Below, piece by piece: positions 62,175 to 64,000 of a stretch of 64,000 nucleotides of DNA; positions within the stretch are counted from its first letter, which is position 1, and the number at the start of each line of letters is the position of its first letter. Below the pieces are notes generated by a model. It worked only from the letters and a program-made list of their open reading frames with translations, was not told the DNA's origin and ran no database searches. Source of the stretch: Paracidovorax oryzae ATCC 19882 (GTDB lineage: Bacteria > Pseudomonadota > Gammaproteobacteria > Burkholderiales > Burkholderiaceae_C); contig NZ_JMKU01000002.1 of NCBI RefSeq assembly GCF_000687165.1, forward strand, positions 124,001 through 188,000, written 5' to 3'. Both the position numbers and the translations under genes were made by a program.

Positions 62175-64000
62175 ACCCGACCGATCGCGACCTCCATCCC
62201 GCCACCGGCGCCCCCCTGGGCGCCGAAGCCGCGCCATGGCCCCGCCCCGCCGCCGTGGCGGAGGACGCGCCTGCGCCAGCCGAAAGCCTGGCAGCCGACA
62301 GCCCTGCTGCCGTGGAGGCCGCAGGCACCCCTGAGCCGGTGGCGGAGACCGCCGCGCAGCCAGTGGCGCTGGCGGACGGATTCGACATGACCGCGCCGCG
62401 CGTTTCCGCGGCGCAGGAGGCTGCGGAGTTCGTGGCCCGCATCTTCGCGGACGTCCAGGCCGATGCCTCCCCGGCAGCCGATGCCGCCGCTGCCGCCTAT
62501 TCGGGCGAGGCGCCCGCTAGCGACGCTGCCGGCGCGGAATCTCCGGCGGATGGAGGCGAGCCCGAGGAACCCCTGGGCCGTCCCGCGGACACGCTGCGCC
62601 CGCTCGCGGGCCGCCGCATCCTCATCCTGGGCCTGGGCGCTTCGGGCCTGGCCATGGCGCGCTGGTGCGTGCGCTGCGGCGCCGAGGACGTGACCGTGGC
62701 CGATACCCGCGAGGCCCCGCCGCAACGCGCCGTGCTGCAATCCGAACTGCCCGGGGTGCGATTCGTCTCGGGGGCGTTCGACGCGTCGCTGGTGCAGGGC
62801 CGCGGGCTGCATGCCATCTACCGCTCGCCGGGCCTCGCGCCCGATACGGTGGCGCCGGTGTTCACCGCGGCCGCCGCCGAGGAGGGCATCGCCACCGGGG
62901 GCGAGCTCAGCCTTTTCTCCATGGCGCTGGCCGCGCTCAAGGACTCCCACGGCTACGCACCCGCGGTGCTGGCCATCACCGGCACCAACGGCAAGACCAC
63001 GGTGACTTCGCTGACCGGCCTGCTCGTCGAATGCGCGGGTCGCTCGGTGGCCGTGGCCGGCAACATCGGCCCGACCCTGCTCGACACCCTGGGCCGCCAC
63101 CTGGATGCCGACACCCTGCCGCAGGCCTGGGTGCTGGAACTCTCCAGCTTCCAGCTCGACGGCGCGACCGGTTTCGAGCCCACCGCGGCGACCGTGCTCA
63201 ACATCACCCAGGACCACCTCGACTGGCACGGCGACATGCAGGCCTATGCACGCGCCAAGGCCCGGATCTTCGGTGCGTCCGGCCTCATGGTGCTCAACCG
63301 CGAGGATGCCGCCGTGATGGACATGCTGCCGCCGCCCGTGCGCGTGAAGCTGCAGAAGCCGCAACTGCGCGCCCATGTGACCTTCGGTGCCGACATGCCC
63401 CAGCGGCCGGGCGATTTCGGCATCGAGACCGTCAACGGCATGGCCTGGCTGGTGCGCGCGCAGGAGTCCGACGAGACGGCGAAGCGCACGCGCAGCCATG
63501 CCGAGGAAGATTTGCACATCCAGCGGCTGATGCCGGCCGACGCGCTGCGCATCCGCGGCCGCCACAACGCCGTGAACGCGCTGGCCGCGCTGGCGCTCGC
63601 GCATGCGGCCGGCTGCCCGTTCGCCCCCATGCTCTACGCCTTGCGCGAGTACCGCGGCGAGCCGCACCGCGTGGAGCCCCTGGGCCGCGTGAACGAGGTG
63701 GAGTATTTCGACGACAGCAAGGGCACCAACGTGGGCGCCACGGTGGCCGCGCTGGGCGGCCTGGGGGCCGACCGACGCGTCGTGGTGATCCTGGGCGGCG
63801 ATGGCAAGGGCCAGGACTTCTCGCCGCTGGGCATGCCGGTGTCGCGCTACGTGCGTGCCGCGGTGCTCATCGGCCGCGACGGGCCGCAGATCCGCGCCGC
63901 CCTGCGGGATGCGGGCGTGCCGCTGATCGACGCGCCCACGCTGCCGGAGGCCGTGCGCCTGGCCGCGCAGCGTGCCCATGCGGGCGATGCGGTGCTGATG
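62171..64000 (+). CDS. murD: UDP-MurNAc-L-Ala D-Glu ligase MurD with long N-terminal extension, cut by window edge
   Basis: 610 codons are visible without a stop; the gene leaves the window at the right edge. It adds D-glutamate to UDP-MurNAc-L-Ala. The MurD fold begins only at about residue 145 ([20 protein letters not shown]), after some 140 residues of Ala/Pro/Glu-rich sequence with no known domain. The fold then shows [13 protein letters not shown] (P-loop about 271-276), [26 protein letters not shown] and [16 protein letters not shown]. Most MurD proteins are about 440-500 residues in total. The ATG at 62171 overlaps the mraY stop (ATGA), like the other cluster junctions, so the long form is the natural reading. 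An insertion around residues 430-450 ([20 protein letters not shown]) is also unusual. Confidence 0.93.
   Translation, partial: MNPTDRDLHPATGAPLGAEAAPWPRPAAVAEDAPAPAESLAADSPAAVEAAGTPEPVAETAAQPVALADGFDMTAPRVSAAQEAAEFVARIFADVQADASPAADAAAAAYSGEAPASDAAGAESPADGGEPEEPLGRPADTLRPLAGRRILILGLGASGLAMARWCVRCGAEDVTVADTREAPPQRAVLQSELPGVRFVSGAFDASLVQGRGLHAIYRSPGLAPDTVAPVFTAAAAEEGIATGGELSLFSMALAALKDSHGYAPAVLAITGTNGKTTVTSLTGLLVECAGRSVAVAGNIGPTLLDTLGRHLDADTLPQAWVLELSSFQLDGATGFEPTAATVLNITQDHLDWHGDMQAYARAKARIFGASGLMVLNREDAAVMDMLPPPVRVKLQKPQLRAHVTFGADMPQRPGDFGIETVNGMAWLVRAQESDETAKRTRSHAEEDLHIQRLMPADALRIRGRHNAVNALAALALAHAAGCPFAPMLYALREYRGEPHRVEPLGRVNEVEYFDDSKGTNVGATVAALGGLGADRRVVVILGGDGKGQDFSPLGMPVSRYVRAAVLIGRDGPQIRAALRDAGVPLIDAPTLPEAVRLAAQRAHAGDAVLM

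Noticed and set aside
1-64000. CRISPR arrays, tRNA or rRNA genes, insertion sequences, integrases other than XerC, phage genes
   Set aside because: None seen: no regular spacer-repeat pattern, no cloverleaf-like sequences recognised by eye, no transposase-like proteins.

Overview
The window is GC-rich, densely packed and free of phage or transposon genes. It looks like a chromosomal segment of a betaproteobacterium of the order Burkholderiales, family Comamonadaceae (Acidovorax-like). The pointers are several orphan Bug/TctC periplasmic receptors, a DksA with the C-T-S-A residue pattern, the dapF-DUF484-xerC and mraZ-to-murD gene orders, and general base usage. This placement is an inference from gene content; no search was run.

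Left part (1-26.5 kb). argE runs off the left edge. It is followed by an M20D amidohydrolase, a DUF2817 zinc hydrolase, a chemoreceptor, an acyl-CoA-binding protein, a lipoprotein aminopeptidase, 3-methyladenine glycosylase (tag), a small basic protein with its own terminator, a cyclopropane-fatty-acid synthase-like methyltransferase and DUF1840. A soluble hybrid histidine kinase is flanked by two Bug receptors. A seven-gene minus-strand operon (23351 to 14615) combines a full LivGHMKF-type ABC importer with an acyl-CoA synthetase at its head and a PaaK-like ligase at its tail, which suggests uptake and CoA activation of a carboxylate. gspA-gspB (type II secretion accessory pair) and the RNase P RNA gene follow.

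Middle part (26.5-49.3 kb). This holds an M48 protease with a DUF898 membrane protein, a pseudouridine-synthase homologue overlapping a Nudix/metallo-beta-lactamase fusion gene, a flavin monooxygenase divergent from a MarR regulator (with an operator over the marR start and an FNR-like box), a third Bug receptor, chrA, a glutathione S-transferase, dapF-DUF484-xerC, a Tat-type lipoprotein of the GHL10 family, a second chemoreceptor, a large secreted protein with a probable glycosidase fold, an RlmI-type methyltransferase, a PAS-GGDEF protein and a His-rich COG0523 GTPase.

Right part (49.3-64 kb). dksA, a STAS-domain protein and hslVU are followed by a strong terminator. The division and cell-wall operon mraZ-rsmH-ftsL-ftsI-murE-murF-mraY-murD then runs off the right edge. 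Its genes overlap by 4-10 nt, and four AGTG repeats at exact 10-bp spacing lie before mraZ.

The points most worth a second look are a REP-like hairpin repeat directly after livK and livF; a set of SD-less genes with a -10-like hexamer 6-7 nt before ATG (likely leaderless mRNAs); the marR control region; a possible 18-codon leader peptide before an SD-less dksA; a pseudouridine-synthase homologue without its catalytic aspartate; a 140-residue N-terminal extension on MurD; and the unclassified secreted protein at 43-45.4 kb.
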